Source: Robiginitomaculum sp. (GTDB lineage: Bacteria > Pseudomonadota > Alphaproteobacteria > Caulobacterales > Maricaulaceae). Taken from it: DNA of 64,000 bases. The DNA is taken from NCBI GenBank assembly GCA_015485335.1, contig WFTT01000043.1:1-64000 (forward strand), in the 5' to 3' direction. The number at the start of each line of letters is the position of its first letter. Positions within the stretch are counted from its first letter, which is position 1. Shown here in pieces: positions 46,026 to 55,630 of this stretch. Position numbers and translations under genes: made by a program. The notes beneath the pieces were generated by a model. That model ran no database searches, was not told the origin of the DNA, and saw nothing but the letters and a program-made list of their open reading frames with translations.

Positions 46026-49000
46026 CTAGAAGCGCGAACGAACACGAAGGGTGTAGGTACGACCCAGACGTTCAACGTTGGTGAAGTAGCCAGCGGCTTC
46101 TTCATACACATTCGGCTTACGGTTGGTGATGTTATCAACACCGAGCTGAATGGACGTGCTGTCCTTGATTGTATAGGCCAGCGAGCCGTTGTGAATGACC
46201 CGAGAGCCAAATTTAACAATCTGGTCGTTTTCATCAAGCACATAGGAGTTACCCAGCGTGTTGAACACGGGGCTGTCTTGATAGCTGATGCGCCAGAACG
46301 CACGCCACGGACCACGAACGTAGGTGGTATCCCAAGTTCCCTGCCATTTCGGATCGTTAAAGGTACCGATCGGATCGCTAGGCAGTTCGTCAAGAACCTG
46401 AACCTGGTTGGTGATGCCGCGCAGCAATTGCAGACGGAAACCAATTTCACCAAGATCATTTTTGGTCCATTTGGCCCCCTTGAACAGCTTACTGGCTTCA
46501 ATAGCGTCAGCAACATCAAAGTGGTAGGAACCTTGAACCTGCAGGCCCTGATATTTGGAAAGACCGGCATTAAGCTGTGACGTTTTACCAAAGACCACCT
46601 GACCAGAAGCATCACGACGGAACAGGTCCGGGCTACAGAACGGATTGTTCGGGAAGCTTGGGCTGTCGAAACAGGCCTGCATGATCTGCGTCAGGCTAAG
46701 TGGCGTAATCCGATCTTTGATTTTGATGCGGAAGAAATCCACTTGCAAGGACAGATTTGGTACCCAGCGTGGCTGCAAAATACCACCAATGTTGAATGAA
46801 CGCGAACGTTCTGGCAGCAAGTTGGGGTTACCCTCGTCAGCGCCAATAATGGTGGCGTTCACGATGTTAGAGGTAAATGGCTGGGTAATGCCAATCGCGG
46901 CACAGTTGGCTGCCCGGGTTGCCGGATCAGGACCACCGGTGATGAAGCGTTCATCACAAGGGTCAGAGGCAAACAGGAAAGCCTGAACGGATGGTGAGAA
47001 CAACTCAACCAGCGCAGGTGACCGGATAGCCGAAGTATACGAGGCCCGGAAGATAATGTCTTCAACCGGTGCCCAACGGCCACCAATTTCATACACGTTA
47101 TCCGTAGAGGAGTTCGCTTTGATCCGGTCCAGGTTTGCAACGCGGTTGTTCACCCGACGACCAGAAGCCGTCAGTTCCAACAGGTGCATGCCAGGAATGT
47201 TCATGCCAGGTTCGGTAATCGGAACCAGCACTTCGCCGTAGGCTTCATAGGTCTTGGTTTGACCACCGGTCGCCAGGAATGGCGAAGAACGAGTGATATT
47301 CAAAGCCGTACCCAGACCCGGCGTAAACGCAGCGCGGTCACGACGGTTTTCAAAGCCAATGTTGAAGTTGATCCAACCGGCAGGCAGTTTGAACAGATCA
47401 CCGCCAAAGTTGGCTGTAAACACGCGCTGAGCGATGTTTGAAGACGTGATCCGCGGTGCACCATTGATAAAAGCAATGGCTTCGGGACTACCGGCACCTT
47501 CACCAAACAGGTTCAGAGGCACACAACCGTCGGCGTATGGCAGACCGTCATCCTGGGCACCATTGCCACCAGCAAAGCTGTTGACGCCGGTAAAGTTGCC
47601 AGAAGCAATATCGGCACTTACGCGACAGATGATGTCACCACGGTTAATGCCGGAAACACCACTGAGACCATCACGGTTCAGTACGTCAAGAGCGTCGGTA
47701 AGGTTGGCAGCGGCACCAGCGTTTACAATGCCTTGCAACAGAGCATCATCAACACGAACCGCGTCGATGGCGTTAAAGAAACGACCATCAACAATACCAA
47801 ACCGGCGGGTTTCAACATCGGAGCTACCAAACACGGCAGAAACATCCCAGCCGAAGTTACGACCAGCGGCTTCGAAATCACCTTCCAGAGCCGTTACCAG
47901 ACGCCAGGTGTGGTTTTCGGTAGAGTTAGCACCAGAATTAACAATGTCATTGTTAAAGCGGTTAACCCAGAAGCTGCTCAGGCCATTGCCTTCGAGAATG
48001 CCACGAGCCTGTGACGTCAAGAACGGGTTATCCGTGGTAAAGCGCAGAGCACCGGATTCACCACCAAACGCAAAGGTTTGGAAACCGCCCTGGTTAACCA
48101 GTTCCGTAGCACGGGAGTTGGCATAGGTGGTTTGAACAACCGCGCGGACATTAGGAAGAATGTCATAGTGGCTGTTTGAAGACATCACGACGCGTTGCAG
48201 CGGAGAACGGATTTGCGCAACACTGTCAAAGAAGTCGATGCCGCAAGTTCCGCCTTGGGAGAAGAACAAGGAGCTGGCCCCTGGAGATTCGCCAGGAACA
48301 CAAGAGCTCAGCGTGCCATCGGGATTAAACTGATAGAAGTTCCCATCAGCAAGAGAGCCAAGACCAATTGACGGAATGGTGAAGGGGCTTGGTGAAACCG
48401 AACCACCTGGGCCAAACAGTTGAACGTTCTGATCAAAGAATACGCGACGGAAGGTATCTGCATCGCCGTCACCATCAATGTCATCAGGCTGGCCGTCACC
48501 ATTAAGGTCTTGCGTACCAAAGTTAACCAGGTTCGGGTCACCAGTGAAGAAACGAGGACGCTTGCTCAGCAGGCCGCCCTTTTGTTCGTTATATTCAACC
48601 GAGAAAGTGGTGTTACCGCGACCGTCCGGCGTGTTGGCACCGAAAACAGCCTGGGCCTGATAGGTTGGGAAGTCGGCTTTTTCAGTAAGACCGAACTGGC
48701 CACCCATTTCAAAACCTTCATAGTCATCACGCAGGATAACGTTCAGGGTACCGGCGATAGCATCAGAACCGTAAATCGCAGCACCGGCGAGCGGCACAAC
48801 TTCGACACGGTCGATCATGGCAACCGGGATGGAGTTCAGGTCAACCTGCAAACCACCTGAGGAACCAAAGGTAACCGGCACGTTTGAGGATACAAAACGA
48901 CGGCCATCAACCAGGGTCAATGTACGCTGGGTACCCAGATCAAAAAGGTCAACATAGTTCTGACCAACCGTGAAAGTGTTTTGAGCACCGTCCGGCGTAA

Positions 49001-49304
49001 TGCCGTTACCAAACGCAGGAATTTCGTTCAACGCATCGGCAATGTTGGTAAATGCCCGTTTGTCAAACTCTTCGGTGTCCACGCTGATGGCAGGACGCAC
49101 GGTGTCGATGCCGGCGCGTTTAATGCGCGAACCGGTAACCGTGATCAGTTCTTCGGTCTTGCCGGTATCGTCGTCCGCGGCCTGGTCCGTTGTTTCCTGC
49201 GCAAACGCAGCTCCACCTAGGCTGAGCGCCACAGCGGATACGCCTGTCGCAAGCATTAGGCGGAAACCTATTGCCCGGCGTTCCATTTCATTATTATCAG
49301 TCAT
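46026..49304 (-). CDS. TonB-dependent outer-membrane receptor (Caulobacter-type)
   Basis: About 1,092 aa. Signal peptide (residues about 1-35, ending GGAAFAQ), then EELITVTGSRIKRAG, a plug domain (about 50-170, with FTNIADALNEIPAFGNG and TLTLVDGRRFVSSN) and a beta-barrel ending YTLRVRSRF with the terminal phenylalanine required for BamA insertion. The class imports carbohydrates, peptides, iron chelates or other large nutrients; the substrate is unknown. An insertion DLNGDGQPDDIDGDGDAD near residue 255-275 looks like a calcium-binding loop. I chose the ATG at 49304 (MTDNNEME), preceded by AAGGGG. Confidence 0.92.
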   Translation of the reverse strand: MTDNNEMERRAIGFRLMLATGVSAVALSLGGAAFAQETTDQAADDDTGKTEELITVTGSRIKRAGIDTVRPAISVDTEEFDKRAFTNIADALNEIPAFGNGITPDGAQNTFTVGQNYVDLFDLGTQRTLTLVDGRRFVSSNVPVTFGSSGGLQVDLNSIPVAMIDRVEVVPLAGAAIYGSDAIAGTLNVILRDDYEGFEMGGQFGLTEKADFPTYQAQAVFGANTPDGRGNTTFSVEYNEQKGGLLSKRPRFFTGDPNLVNFGTQDLNGDGQPDDIDGDGDADTFRRVFFDQNVQLFGPGGSVSPSPFTIPSIGLGSLADGNFYQFNPDGTLSSCVPGESPGASSLFFSQGGTCGIDFFDSVAQIRSPLQRVVMSSNSHYDILPNVRAVVQTTYANSRATELVNQGGFQTFAFGGESGALRFTTDNPFLTSQARGILEGNGLSSFWVNRFNNDIVNSGANSTENHTWRLVTALEGDFEAAGRNFGWDVSAVFGSSDVETRRFGIVDGRFFNAIDAVRVDDALLQGIVNAGAAANLTDALDVLNRDGLSGVSGINRGDIICRVSADIASGNFTGVNSFAGGNGAQDDGLPYADGCVPLNLFGEGAGSPEAIAFINGAPRITSSNIAQRVFTANFGGDLFKLPAGWINFNIGFENRRDRAAFTPGLGTALNITRSSPFLATGGQTKTYEAYGEVLVPITEPGMNIPGMHLLELTASGRRVNNRVANLDRIKANSSTDNVYEIGGRWAPVEDIIFRASYTSAIRSPALVELFSPSVQAFLFASDPCDERFITGGPDPATRAANCAAIGITQPFTSNIVNATIIGADEGNPNLLPERSRSFNIGGILQPRWVPNLSLQVDFFRIKIKDRITPLSLTQIMQACFDSPSFPNNPFCSPDLFRRDASGQVVFGKTSQLNAGLSKYQGLQVQGSYHFDVADAIEASKLFKGAKWTKNDLGEIGFRLQLLRGITNQVQVLDELPSDPIGTFNDPKWQGTWDTTYVRGPWRAFWRISYQDSPVFNTLGNSYVLDENDQIVKFGSRVIHNGSLAYTIKDSTSIQLGVDNITNRKPNVYEEAAGYFTNVERLGRTYTLRVRSRF

Positions 49305-49750
49305 CAAAGATGCCCCTTTTTCTCTTTCTCGCAAAAAGGGGTTAAAAATATTTCGACCGACAAGCCTATACAGCGCAATACCATTGCCACTGACACCTGC
49401 AAAATCGGTCTATAGATCCCTAACCCCAGACAACTGCCAAAACCCGGCAATATGCCTCCTTGGTCAAGGAAATATATGTGAGGCCGCCCTGTCAATCGAC
49501 TGCCCCACTTTAGGTCTTCAGGACGACACGATAACATGACATTGTGACGTTTTTGCATCACTGCTGCGTGTTTACGGTTGTTTTCATGAAAAAAATTCCC
49601 CTGTCCCGTTTTGATCTTATCCGCCAGAACCGGACAAACAGGGTCGGCAATTTTGCACACCGGGCTCTACTCGACAGCGGCGAATGGGTGCGGCACAATG
49701 CAAAATTCATCATGCTTCGTGCGATGACAGATTATTTGTGGGAGTAACAC

Positions 49751-50437
49751 ATGCGTTTTTTGATCGCTTCGGGCATTGCCGCCCTGGCCCTGCTCAATGC
49801 CCCTAGCCTGATGGCACAGGAACTGTCTATTGAAGAGGCCCTGGGCCTGTGTATGAAAGTTGGGAACCCACAGGACCGACTTGCATGTTTTGAAGCCCTG
49901 GCCCGCGCCGCCAATCCGGCAAAACCAACCACCATGTCCAAACACCAACCACCGGCACCTGCCAGTCCCCCGGCGGCAGAACCGGCCAACACCCCAAGCA
50001 AGAGCGCAGCGGCCCAAACCACCGACCCCGCCACAACCCAAACCACAGCGCAAACCAAAAGCGTTGCCGGTCTGGAGGTTAAAACCAAAAAGAAACGCCG
50101 TGGCCTGTTTCCGTTCAATCGCCTGAAAAAGTCAACGCAGAAATATATTTTCGTCAAACCCGGCGAGGCGCCGCCAACCAAGGTCACCCGCGCCCCCAAA
50201 CAGGTTAAGCGCGTTGCCTATGACGGCAAGGTGCTCAAGGCCTGGCGCAATGCGGTTGGCGATCTCTATATCGCGCTCGATAATGGCGAGGTCTGGAAAC
50301 ATGCCGACCCTGGCCAGCCCCGCATACCCAAACCCAATGCCGGCATACGCATGAAACCCGGCATGGCCGGGGCCTGGTTTATGAGTTTTGCTAACAAAAG
50401 TCCCCGCATCCGGGTCCGGCTAATTCGCAGCAAATAA
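49751..50437 (+). CDS. Exported protein of unknown function, paralogue of the 58,767 gene
   Basis: A 228-aa protein with signal peptide (residues 1-22, ending PSLMAQ), a short N-terminal motif CMKVGNPQDRLACFEALA, a long Ala/Thr/Pro/Lys linker (about 60-150) and a C-terminal domain: VAYDGKVLKAWRNAVGDLYIALDNGEVWKH ending RIRVRLIRSK. The second copy at 58,767-59,378 shares the paired-cysteine motif and the NGxVW...R(I/V)RxRxI(R/K) ending. Function unknown. GGGAG lies ten bases before the ATG. The preceding 446 bases (49,305-49,750) show only a doubtful 67-aa ORF and the divergent receptor promoter. Confidence 0.72.
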   Translation: MRFLIASGIAALALLNAPSLMAQELSIEEALGLCMKVGNPQDRLACFEALARAANPAKPTTMSKHQPPAPASPPAAEPANTPSKSAAAQTTDPATTQTTAQTKSVAGLEVKTKKKRRGLFPFNRLKKSTQKYIFVKPGEAPPTKVTRAPKQVKRVAYDGKVLKAWRNAVGDLYIALDNGEVWKHADPGQPRIPKPNAGIRMKPGMAGAWFMSFANKSPRIRVRLIRSK

Positions 50438-50505
50438 GATATTCAGAGCCATCGGCACCACCTAGTCTGAATTAAGAGTATAAAGCGTCAGAGGGAGTGC
50501 TAAAC

Positions 50506-51672
50506 ATGCCTCTAAACGACAGTCAGATAGCAGCCTTAAACCAACAGGGCGTAGCCGCACTTAAAAGTGGAAAGGCAATAGAGGCGCGACGGCATTTCGA
50601 AGACATTATTGCTTTCACGAAAAATAGTCCCGGGGCCTATCTGGGTCTGGCCTATGCCTGCAACCAGATGAGCGATGCCAAGGCTATGCTGGAGGCGCTG
50701 GATCAAGTGTTGAAACTTCAGCCTACCAATGTATATGCATTGTTACTCAAGGCTGATTACCTGCAAATCAGTGGAAAAAAACGTCAGGCCTTATCATTTT
50801 ATCAGGGCGCGCTTACGGCGGCAGGACGTTTGCAGCTTGTTCCAGAAGATATGAAAGCTGGGTTAGAACGCGCCCAACAGGCCGTGCAGAACAGCGCCAA
50901 GGAATATAAGGACTTTTTATATAACTCTTTGCGTAATAAAGGCATTGAAGTAGAAAAAACCAGCCGGCAGTTTTTAATGTCCTTCAATCTGGCCGTCGGC
51001 GAAACCCAGCTTTTTTTACAACAACCTACGCGCTATTATTTTCCCGAACTACCACAGATCCAGTTCTATGAACGTACTGATTTTGATTGGGTGGAAGATC
51101 TGGAAGCCGCTACCGGTGACATACGCGAAGAACTGATGCATGTGCTTCGTGAAGACGCACAATTTCCCCCCTATCTTGCCGATGTTGAGGGAATCGCACA
51201 CTTGAACAATCGTGAACTTATAGATAATCCTGCCTGGGGTGCCTTTTTCTTTTGGAAAAACGGTCCCTTTATGGAACAAAATGCAGAGCGCTGTCCAAAA
51301 ACCCTGGCTGCTCTTAAAAAAATTGATATGCCTTACATCGCTAATCACAGCCCGAGTGCGCTTTTTTCATTACTCAAGGGCGGCACCCACATCCCTCCTC
51401 ATAACGGCATGCTAAATACACGCCTGATTTGTCATTTACCACTAATCGTACCTGAAAACTGTGGAACCTTGCGCGTCGGCTCTGAGTCCCGCCCCTGGGT
51501 TGAGGGAGAGGTTCTCATCTTTGATGATTCTATCGAACACGAAGCAGTCAACAATAGTAGCAAAACCCGTGTGGTTCTTCTGTTTGATATCTGGAGACCA
51601 GAATTATCTTTAGAAGACAGAGCCTTCGTTACGGCCCTTCTGGAGTCTTCAAATGAGTACACGCGGGATTAA
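50506..51672 (+). CDS. TPR protein with aspartyl/asparaginyl beta-hydroxylase domain
   Basis: About 388 aa. Residues 1-125 contain two or three TPR-like helical repeats (AALKSGKAIEARRHFEDI, AYLGLAYACNQMSDAKAMLEALDQVL). The rest is a 2-oxoglutarate/iron hydroxylase of the Asp/Asn beta-hydroxylase family: GGTHIPPHNGMLNTRLICHLPL supplies one His, DDSIEHEAVNNS the second, and SKTRVVLLFDIWRP the cosubstrate arginine. It probably hydroxylates Asp or Asn in a protein or peptide. GAGGGA precedes ATG 50506. By eye the GC content is lower than around it. Such enzymes often neighbour TonB receptors in Caulobacter-like bacteria. Confidence 0.87.
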   Translation: MPLNDSQIAALNQQGVAALKSGKAIEARRHFEDIIAFTKNSPGAYLGLAYACNQMSDAKAMLEALDQVLKLQPTNVYALLLKADYLQISGKKRQALSFYQGALTAAGRLQLVPEDMKAGLERAQQAVQNSAKEYKDFLYNSLRNKGIEVEKTSRQFLMSFNLAVGETQLFLQQPTRYYFPELPQIQFYERTDFDWVEDLEAATGDIREELMHVLREDAQFPPYLADVEGIAHLNNRELIDNPAWGAFFFWKNGPFMEQNAERCPKTLAALKKIDMPYIANHSPSALFSLLKGGTHIPPHNGMLNTRLICHLPLIVPENCGTLRVGSESRPWVEGEVLIFDDSIEHEAVNNSSKTRVVLLFDIWRPELSLEDRAFVTALLESSNEYTRD

Positions 51673-51734
51673 AAGCCAGTGTTGATTGCTCAACAACTCA
51701 CTATTTTCACCACTATGAAGCGCGAAATATAGGC

Positions 51735-52112
51735 TCAGTTTGATCTGGGTTGATTGGTTCTACCGCCACGGCTTTGAAAATCATCAGTAGTTTTCTTGGC
51801 AAGGTCTTGCAAGCCTTTCCACTCCGCACGGCTTAGGCAAACCCGCTTGGCAAAGCGAGAACCGGTGACGACCTTGCGTTTGCAGATAATATCATCAGCA
51901 GCAAACTTTCCAGCCCCTGACTTAGAGGACGCAGCGGGAGCAGAAGCTGTGGACTTTCCAGTCATCACAATGTTTTTCGATGCTATAGCAGTATCACCAC
52001 TGGAAGCCGGCATAATTATGGCATTTGCTGACACAGGCGCACTTTCCTGAGTAGCACAAGCCGTCAACAAACCAAACGCGCCGAACATAGCAGCCAAGCC
52101 AAGAGATTTCAT
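51735..52112 (-). CDS. Small lipoprotein of unknown function
   Basis: About 125 aa. The ATG at 52112 (MKSLGLAAMFGAFGLLTAC) gives a lipoprotein signal with lipobox LTAC and follows AAAGGA at good distance; the longer track starts do not. A Ser/Ala-rich spacer leads to a compact basic end DIICKRKVVTGSRFAKRVCLSRAEW, with a cysteine pair as in small exported proteins of sphingomonads and relatives. Function unknown. It is separated from the upstream receptor gene by the nested hairpin at 52185-52250. Confidence 0.68.
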   Translation of the reverse strand: MKSLGLAAMFGAFGLLTACATQESAPVSANAIIMPASSGDTAIASKNIVMTGKSTASAPAASSKSGAGKFAADDIICKRKVVTGSRFAKRVCLSRAEWKGLQDLAKKTTDDFQSRGGRTNQPRSN

Positions 52113-52184
52113 AACAATCATTCCTTTGCATTTCCCAAACCGTGGGATCATTCCGCACACGGGACTTTGCCGTGTTCGAGCCTT

Positions 52185-52250
52185 GGGCTCACATATAAAA
52201 GAGACGCCGCAGGTCAAACCTGCGGCGCCCCAGATTTTATATGTGAGCCC
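52185..52250. terminator. Nested perfect inverted repeat, probable terminator of the second receptor gene
   Basis: Outer arms GGGCTCACATATAAAA (52185-52200) and TTTTATATGTGAGCCC (52235-52250) match over 16 bases. Inside them CGCCGCAGGT-CAA-ACCTGCGGCG (52205-52227) forms a second perfect stem. The inner stem followed by ...TTTTAT, or the reverse, can act as a terminator in either direction. Confidence 0.65.
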
Positions 52251-52295
52251 ATGTTACCGCAACATTACACTGCGATGAACATTGCTCTTTGGTCT

Positions 52296-55238
52296 CTACA
52301 TTTTGACATTTACGCCAAAGAAGAGGAACCGGCCGAGAGAGTCGTATACGCCCGGATAGGTGTTGCCGTTACCAAAACCAGCACCCGTTTCAGTGCTGAG
52401 CGGAGGATCAACATCCAGCAGATTGTTAATACCACCACGGAACGTTACCCGTTCAGAGGCATAATACTGACCAGAGAGGTCAAAGTAGTTTTTAGCGCTA
52501 AAGTGATCATTAATGGTTCCTTGCGGACCACCATCACGATTCACGGAGCCAAAATAACGCCATGTCAAAGACATATCCACATCGAATGGAGAACTCCAGG
52601 TTCCCATCATCCGGTGACGATATTCAGGGTTCGGTGTACCACACTCACCACTGACCAGGCCTTTACATTCTTTCGCCGGACTACCCGGGAAAGAGGTCGT
52701 TTTCAGTGCATCAAGGATGGTTCCGACGTAGCTGAAGTTCAGCGAGCCAGCTTTGCCCAAGTCATACTGATAACCCGCGGCAATATCAAACCCAGAGGTT
52801 TTCAGCGTGGCAATATTGACCGCCGTTGCCAAAATCCCACCAGAGGTGTTGTCCAGGAACAATGAACCAGCGGTATCCCGCGTGATCAGGCTACAGAATG
52901 CAGCATCACCAGTATCCAGGCAGCGCTCAAAGGTTTGTACTGGTGGAATGGTGGCAATGGCCTGTTTCACCTTGATGTCGAAATAGTCAACAGACACGGA
53001 CAAACCAGGGATCATGCTCGGCTGTATAACCGTACCGATTGTGTAAGTATCAGAAACTTCTGGCTTCAGGTTCGGGTTACCACCAGTAACAATATTGAAC
53101 TGACCAGCTGCGTTATCCGGAATATTACCATATTGAGCAGCGGTAACACCCGTGCGAGCACATTCGGTCAAAGAACGGAACGGCGTAGGACCGGCGCAAT
53201 CATCGAAAGAGCCATCCGGGTTTTGTTGCAGATCAAACAGACCTGTGTTTTGCGCCGAAAACAGTTCGATAATGTTCGGGGCGCGTACAGCACGCTGATA
53301 TTGTCCACGCAAACGAACGTCATGGACAGGCACCCAAGTCAGGCCTGCGGAGTAGGTATCGGTTGTAAAGCCGTTATCCACGCCATTGCCCTTCACGGTG
53401 TAATCAGAATACCGATAAGCACCATTCAGCGTCAGCTCTTCAGCGAAGGCAGCGCCTTCAACCAGCGGGATTTGGGTTTCAGCAAAAAGCTCAAACACGC
53501 GGGTTTTACCAGCCACTGGCAGGGTAGCCCCACCAACACCAGTAAGACCGCCACCTGGCGTTGCCGACAGGGCATCCGGTGTCAGTTCCAACTGGTCTAC
53601 GCGATATTCGTAACCGGTCGACAATTGCACACCACTTGAAGCCATGGGGCTTTTCACGCCGTAAACACCAAGATCCGTTTGCGCGTTACCGCCAATGATC
53701 TTTTGTTCCACAAAGCCGTTCACGAAGGCATCTTCGGTAATGTAGTCAACGGCGGCCTGTGTAACGCCACCGATCTGGAAGATGTTGTAAGGCACACAAC
53801 CTGCATTGCCGGAGGCACATACCGGATTGCCATTACCATCCAGCACAACATTAAAGGCATCGTCCAAATTGGCGATGGAAATGTCGTTACGTGAAATGGT
53901 TGAATAGCGGGTACGTGAGAACTGACCAAAAGTATCCCAGTCAATATTGTCCTTAAACGTACCGCGGAAACCACCAACCATGCGGAAAGTAGTCAGGTTA
54001 AGATCTGAATTCCGTGGACCGCCTTCAACGTCACGACGCAAAATAAATACCGTGGCGTTATCGTTTGGACCCGTACACCCAAAGGCATCAAAGAAAGACC
54101 CTGGGCCAGAACCAAAGAATGGGTTGCTACAGGGAATTGATGGGTTGTGCGCTGCAAACGTACCTGACGGCGCTATCTGTGCATTCGTCTGGTTGTCGGT
54201 GAGCGACAGATCCAGATAAGCCTCTAGATTAGGCTTGATTTCATAGTGCGCCATCGTGGTGAAGTTGAACTTCTCACTTGGACGCTGCATGAAGTTAAAT
54301 GGGTTAAAGTTAAACGTTTGGGCGGGCCCACCAACAAACGGCACGATTTGCCCATCAGGTTGCAGGAATACGTCATTAATGCCGTTTGGTGTAATCGCAA
54401 AGAAACGACCGGTCGCACTGGTGGAAGAACCAATACAGGCAACACCACCAAAAGATTGTGGACCACTATCCAGACCAAAGGCACAAGCGGAAATATCCCG
54501 TTTACGCTGCTCTACAGCGTTTTGGTTAGAATAGGAAAGGTTGACGGTAACATTACCACGTCCATCAGCCGTATTGGCACCAAACGTAGCGCTCAAATTG
54601 ATATTACGACCATCGAACACCGAGCCACCCTGGGCTGGCTGTTTTGCAGCCTTGGCTACATTCTGGGCAAAGTCATTAGAGTTACTGTCCTGATAATAGC
54701 CAATCTGGCCATCAAATTCCACACCCTCAAAATCACGCTTGAGGATAAAGTTAACAACACCAGCCATAGCGTCGGAACCGTAAACCGCCGAAGCACCACC
54801 AGTGAGCACATCAACTCTCTCAACGAGCTGGGCTGGGATCAGATCAAGGTTGGCAGCCGATGATTCAGGCGAACCAAAAGGCAACCGCTTGCCATCAATC
54901 AGCACCAAGGTGCGAACGGCACCAAGGCCACGCAAATTGACGTTAGACGTACCCGTTGCACCGTTGGAAACCTGGCTGGTTTGACCGGCGAACGCTTGTG
55001 GCAGGATGTTGATCAAATCTTCAATACGCGTTGTACCGCGAGCATCAATTTCACCCGCATCAAGCTGCGTAACCGGACTGATTGCAACCAAATTAGATTG
55101 TTTCAGCCGCGAACCCGTGACGACAATGGCGTCCTCGGACGCACTCTCGTCGGTTGACTGTGCCAGCGCTGGACTGGCCAGCGACCCGGCAATAAATGTG
55201 GAAGCGAGCAACGCCCCCCTCAATGAATATAACTTCAC
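52296..55238 (-). CDS. TonB-dependent outer-membrane receptor (Caulobacter-type)
   Basis: A 980-aa receptor. Signal peptide (residues 1-26, ending SPALAQ), EDAIVVTGSRLKQSN, plug with IEDLINILPQAFAGQTSQVSNGATGTSNVNLRGLGAVRTLVLIDGKRLPFG, and a barrel ending FLFFGVNVKM. The N-terminus gives no extra signalling domain, so it is a plain transporter. Substrate unknown. Start codon is GTG at 55238, preceded by TGGAGG, a very good ribosome-binding site. It shares family but not close identity with the receptor at 46-49 kb. Confidence 0.92.
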   Translation of the reverse strand: MKLYSLRGALLASTFIAGSLASPALAQSTDESASEDAIVVTGSRLKQSNLVAISPVTQLDAGEIDARGTTRIEDLINILPQAFAGQTSQVSNGATGTSNVNLRGLGAVRTLVLIDGKRLPFGSPESSAANLDLIPAQLVERVDVLTGGASAVYGSDAMAGVVNFILKRDFEGVEFDGQIGYYQDSNSNDFAQNVAKAAKQPAQGGSVFDGRNINLSATFGANTADGRGNVTVNLSYSNQNAVEQRKRDISACAFGLDSGPQSFGGVACIGSSTSATGRFFAITPNGINDVFLQPDGQIVPFVGGPAQTFNFNPFNFMQRPSEKFNFTTMAHYEIKPNLEAYLDLSLTDNQTNAQIAPSGTFAAHNPSIPCSNPFFGSGPGSFFDAFGCTGPNDNATVFILRRDVEGGPRNSDLNLTTFRMVGGFRGTFKDNIDWDTFGQFSRTRYSTISRNDISIANLDDAFNVVLDGNGNPVCASGNAGCVPYNIFQIGGVTQAAVDYITEDAFVNGFVEQKIIGGNAQTDLGVYGVKSPMASSGVQLSTGYEYRVDQLELTPDALSATPGGGLTGVGGATLPVAGKTRVFELFAETQIPLVEGAAFAEELTLNGAYRYSDYTVKGNGVDNGFTTDTYSAGLTWVPVHDVRLRGQYQRAVRAPNIIELFSAQNTGLFDLQQNPDGSFDDCAGPTPFRSLTECARTGVTAAQYGNIPDNAAGQFNIVTGGNPNLKPEVSDTYTIGTVIQPSMIPGLSVSVDYFDIKVKQAIATIPPVQTFERCLDTGDAAFCSLITRDTAGSLFLDNTSGGILATAVNIATLKTSGFDIAAGYQYDLGKAGSLNFSYVGTILDALKTTSFPGSPAKECKGLVSGECGTPNPEYRHRMMGTWSSPFDVDMSLTWRYFGSVNRDGGPQGTINDHFSAKNYFDLSGQYYASERVTFRGGINNLLDVDPPLSTETGAGFGNGNTYPGVYDSLGRFLFFGVNVKM

Positions 55239-55399
55239 TTAAACCTCCAAAATTGTTTGAAGGCCGCACAACCCCTGCTGCACTTCCTCAAGAAATGCAC
55301 AACAAAGAACGCGGCTCCCCTTCCCTAAAGAACAAAACCATGCATGTGCACAGTTAGATATCCTAGCTCGACTCTGTTTATGCTCATAAATTCAGAGCG

Positions 55400-55603
55400 T
55401 CAACAAATTGACTTGACCTGCGTGTAAAATGCCATAGCCCGTTGCAAAAGTGACACAATTTTCTCTCTTATCTGGTTAAGATGACTGGCCACCTTAACCA
55501 TTGGTGCGGTCCAAGTGCCAATCCGACACTGCCAGCATTCAATAACCAACTTGGCTGCCAAATTATATTGGACAAAAGGCGGGTCAATTGGCCCGCTTTT
55601 TTT
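55400..55603 (+). ncRNA. Candidate plus-strand small RNA upstream of receptor gene
   Basis: There is no gene on the plus strand here, yet a good plus-strand terminator ends at 55603. Upstream lies TGGTTAAG (55473-55480) pairing perfectly with CTTAACCA (55493-55500) and a TTGGCTGCCAA palindrome. TTGACTTGACC near 55409-55419 could be a -35 element. The 5' end is uncertain. The stretch 55,239-55,630 otherwise holds only the promoter region of the receptor gene. Confidence 0.3.
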
Positions 55604-55607
55604 GTAT
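55574..55607 (+). terminator. Rho-independent terminator, strongest on the plus strand
   Basis: GCGGGTC-AATT-GGCCCGC is followed by seven T on the plus strand. On the minus strand the same hairpin has only TTTT, but still could serve the DUF3667 gene that ends at 55631. Confidence 0.75.
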
Positions 55608-55630
55608 CTGATGCCTCTGACACATAGCCC

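Noticed and set aside
49586-49747. Possible 53-aa protein (MKKIPLSRFDLIRQ) just before the exported protein at 49,751
   Set aside because: The frame ends three bases before the next gene but has no ribosome-binding site and no recognisable feature; not supported enough to list.
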